Assembly (NCBI GenBank): GCA_050122535.1 | Contig: JASFIT010000276.1 | Span: forward strand, 1-6,362 | Length of the DNA stretch: 6,362 nucleotides | From: JASFEQ01 sp050122535 | Lineage (GTDB): Bacteria > Desulfobacterota > DSM-4660 > Desulfatiglandales > HGW-15 | Reading direction: 5' to 3' | In this document: positions 5,168 to 6,362 of the stretch, one piece after another | Numbering within the stretch: the first letter of the stretch is position 1 | Layout: each line of letters starts with the position of its first letter | The notes under the pieces: generated by a model | What the model was told of the DNA's origin: nothing | Databases searched by the model: none | Seen by the model: only the letters and a program-made list of their open reading frames with translations | Made by a program: the position numbers and the translations under genes

Positions 5168-5434
5168 ATGACTAAGAAGGATTGCTTCGGTGTTTTGGAT
5201 AAGGTCTTTCCCCTTGGAGATAAGGGTTTGAGGGAGATTACCCCTGGTTGTTTCCAATGCCCCGAACGTACGCCTTGTCTAAAGGCCGCTTTACACACCA
5301 GGGAAGGGCTCGAAATGAAAGCGGAGATCCTGGAGCATGCTGCGGCGAGGGGTATGGTCAGCAGATTGCAGCGGTGGTCCCAAAAAAAAGAGCTACACCG
5401 TCTTATGAAGGAGCAGGGTAAAAAGAAAAAATGA
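5168..5434 (+). CDS. small four-cysteine hypothetical protein
   Basis: An 88-residue cytoplasmic protein with no signal peptide or membrane segment. Cysteines are C6 (KKDCFGVLD), C28, C31 and C37 (PGCFQCPERTPC), giving CX2CX5C plus one upstream Cys. This could bind zinc or an Fe-S cluster, but no named family is recognised. The second half is likely helical and strongly basic, ending in KKKK, which suggests contact with nucleic acid or acidic protein; this is inference. The start at ATG 5168 is preferred over GTG 5165 on ribosome-binding-site spacing. Its stop overlaps the next start as ATGA (5431-5434), so the two proteins are probably made in coupled fashion. The stop is preceded by an A5-G-A6 run that is a potential slippage site. 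It looks like a real gene because of its promoter, the Cys motif and the coupling. Confidence 0.75.
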   Translation: MTKKDCFGVLDKVFPLGDKGLREITPGCFQCPERTPCLKAALHTREGLEMKAEILEHAAARGMVSRLQRWSQKKELHRLMKEQGKKKK

Positions 5435-6228
5435 CAGTTGAGATAAGATGCCCCCAGTGTAATTTCTCAAAAAGTATCCCAAAGGAAAAAATTCCTGCGG
5501 GCGCCAGATGGGCTACCTGTCCGCAATGCAAACATCGGTTTGCGTTTGCTCCACCGGAAGCGGGTCCTCGCCCTGAACAGGAACAGGAGGAGGCAGGGGC
5601 GGAAGGCCGAGTGGAAAGAGGAGCCCCACCCTGGGAGAATCGCTCCCAACTGGGCCTTTGGCAAGGTATATACCAAACCTTTAAAGGCGTACTTTTTACG
5701 CCAGATAAACTCTTCAGCACGATGACACATAAGGGGGGCATGATGGAACCGCTGGCGTTTGGTCTCCTGTTGGGGTCTATTGGGAGCATGTTTGGGTTCT
5801 TCTGGCAGTTCTTGATGATGTCAGGCAGTCTTCTGGCCTTAGGTGAAGCGCTGATGGGCCATTTGAGCATGAGTCTTATCTTCTTCGGAATTATCATCAT
5901 TTCACCCCTTTTCGTGATCATAGCCATGTTTCTTACCAGTGGCATCCTTCACCTTTTGTTGCTCGTGGTCAAGGGCGGAGAAAACGGCTTTGAGGCCACT
6001 TTTAGGGTTGTATCCTACTCACAGGCCACACAGATATGGGGGGTGATTCCATTTCTCGGAGGGTTCATAGGCGGCCTATGGATAATAATCGTGCAGATCA
6101 TCGGCCTCCGAGAGATTCATGGGACCTCTTATTTGAGAGTCATCCTAGCTCTACTTATCCCCATAGCCTTGATCCTTCTCCTGGTACTGGCTATAGTTAT
6201 TCCCCTCCTCGTTTTTGGTTTAGGTTAG
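5431..6228 (+). CDS. zinc-ribbon plus Yip1-like integral membrane protein
   Basis: 265 residues. Residues 1-39 form an MJ0042-type zinc ribbon (CPQC at 7-10, CPQC at 30-33, with the IPKEKIPAGARWATCPQC pattern). Residues 40-75 are a flexible Pro/Glu-rich linker. Residues 76-265 form a Yip1-type membrane domain that opens with GLWQGIYQTFKGVLFTPDKLF. Hydrophobic stretches at about 107-130, 149-180, 203-225 and 235-263 give four or five membrane segments, with the zinc ribbon probably cytoplasmic. Bacterial proteins of this architecture are common in deltaproteobacteria and mostly uncharacterised; a role in membrane organisation is only inferred from eukaryotic Yip1. It starts within the stop of the Cys-protein gene (ATGA), with AGGG 12 nt upstream as a weak ribosome binding site, so translation probably depends on coupling. 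The ORF is complete, and a hairpin follows the stop. Confidence 0.88.
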   Translation: MTVEIRCPQCNFSKSIPKEKIPAGARWATCPQCKHRFAFAPPEAGPRPEQEQEEAGAEGRVERGAPPWENRSQLGLWQGIYQTFKGVLFTPDKLFSTMTHKGGMMEPLAFGLLLGSIGSMFGFFWQFLMMSGSLLALGEALMGHLSMSLIFFGIIIISPLFVIIAMFLTSGILHLLLLVVKGGENGFEATFRVVSYSQATQIWGVIPFLGGFIGGLWIIIVQIIGLREIHGTSYLRVILALLIPIALILLLVLAIVIPLLVFGLG

Positions 6229-6246
6229 ATATTTAGTCAGAAACGT

Positions 6247-6273
6247 CCCAGAAGTGATTTTATCGATTCTGGG
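6247..6273 (+). terminator. hairpin after the Yip1-like gene, possible terminator
   Basis: CCCAGAA (6247-6253) pairs perfectly with TTCTGGG (6267-6273). Inside, GAT (6256-6258) can pair with ATC (6262-6264) around TTT. It begins 18 nt past the stop codon. The downstream bases, catagcttta, are not a clean U tract, so termination would be weak. The remaining bases to the window end show no gene. Confidence 0.4.
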
Positions 6274-6362
6274 CATAGCTTTAGACTGTATCGGCGGCGA
6301 GCAGCCAAATGAGAAATGCGCTCTGAACAAAATGAGAAAAGAAAGGCCATTCTGCATTGTCA

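Noticed and set aside
5403..5945. 180-codon minus-strand frame
   Set aside because: Antisense to the zinc-ribbon/Yip1 gene, which has clear domains; the reverse frame shows none.
6237..6350. 37-codon minus-strand frame at the right end
   Set aside because: Closed by an in-frame TGA at the window edge, spans the 6247-6273 hairpin, and shows no motif or ribosome binding site.
1..6362. CRISPR array, tRNA, rRNA, transposase or phage genes
   Set aside because: No regularly spaced repeats, cloverleaf sequence, rRNA signatures or mobile-element proteins were seen on either strand.

Overview
The window looks like ordinary chromosome of a Gram-negative, probably anaerobic bacterium. The protein families (MoxR/VWA pair, divergent FMN alpha-hydroxy-acid oxidase, Cys-free Crp/Fnr regulator, zinc-ribbon/Yip1 protein) and the GTCATTCCGG...GGAATCCAG intergenic palindromes fit a deltaproteobacterial (Desulfobacterota-type) genome. 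That placement is an impression from protein style and repeat type; there is no rRNA or other marker here to prove it. No phage, transposase, CRISPR array, tRNA or rRNA was seen.

Layout: (1) 2-2135, plus strand: the 3' part of a MoxR-type AAA+ ATPase, then a CoxE-like VWA protein. This is a classic chaperone-type pair, thought to remodel or load a metalloenzyme or complex. The 160-nt gap between them holds small tandem repeats and an apparent decayed copy of an intergenic repeat ending a few bases before the VWA start codon. (2) 2132-4033, minus strand: an FMN-dependent alpha-hydroxy-acid oxidase/dehydrogenase homologue whose stop codon is interlocked with that of the VWA gene in a shared CTAG. 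A 157-bp repeat element containing a perfect 25-bp inverted repeat follows, then a Crp/Fnr regulator. (3) 4220-4822, minus strand: a histidine phosphatase with an almost perfect sigma70 promoter placed so close to the ATG that its mRNA should be leaderless. (4) 4823-5164: a 342-nt divergent intergenic region with promoters at both ends and a hairpin cluster in the middle. (5) 5168-6228, plus strand: a small four-cysteine protein overlapping by ATGA with a zinc-ribbon/Yip1 membrane protein, followed by a hairpin that may end the operon.

Functional links are clear only for the MoxR/VWA pair and the two-gene Cys-protein/Yip1 operon. The other genes are single transcription units without an obvious shared pathway. 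The most useful leads are the predicted leaderless phosphatase mRNA, the loss of both substrate-binding arginines in the FMN enzyme, the shared CTAG stop codons, and the repeat family with an intact and a decayed copy. I found no convincing new multi-gene system.
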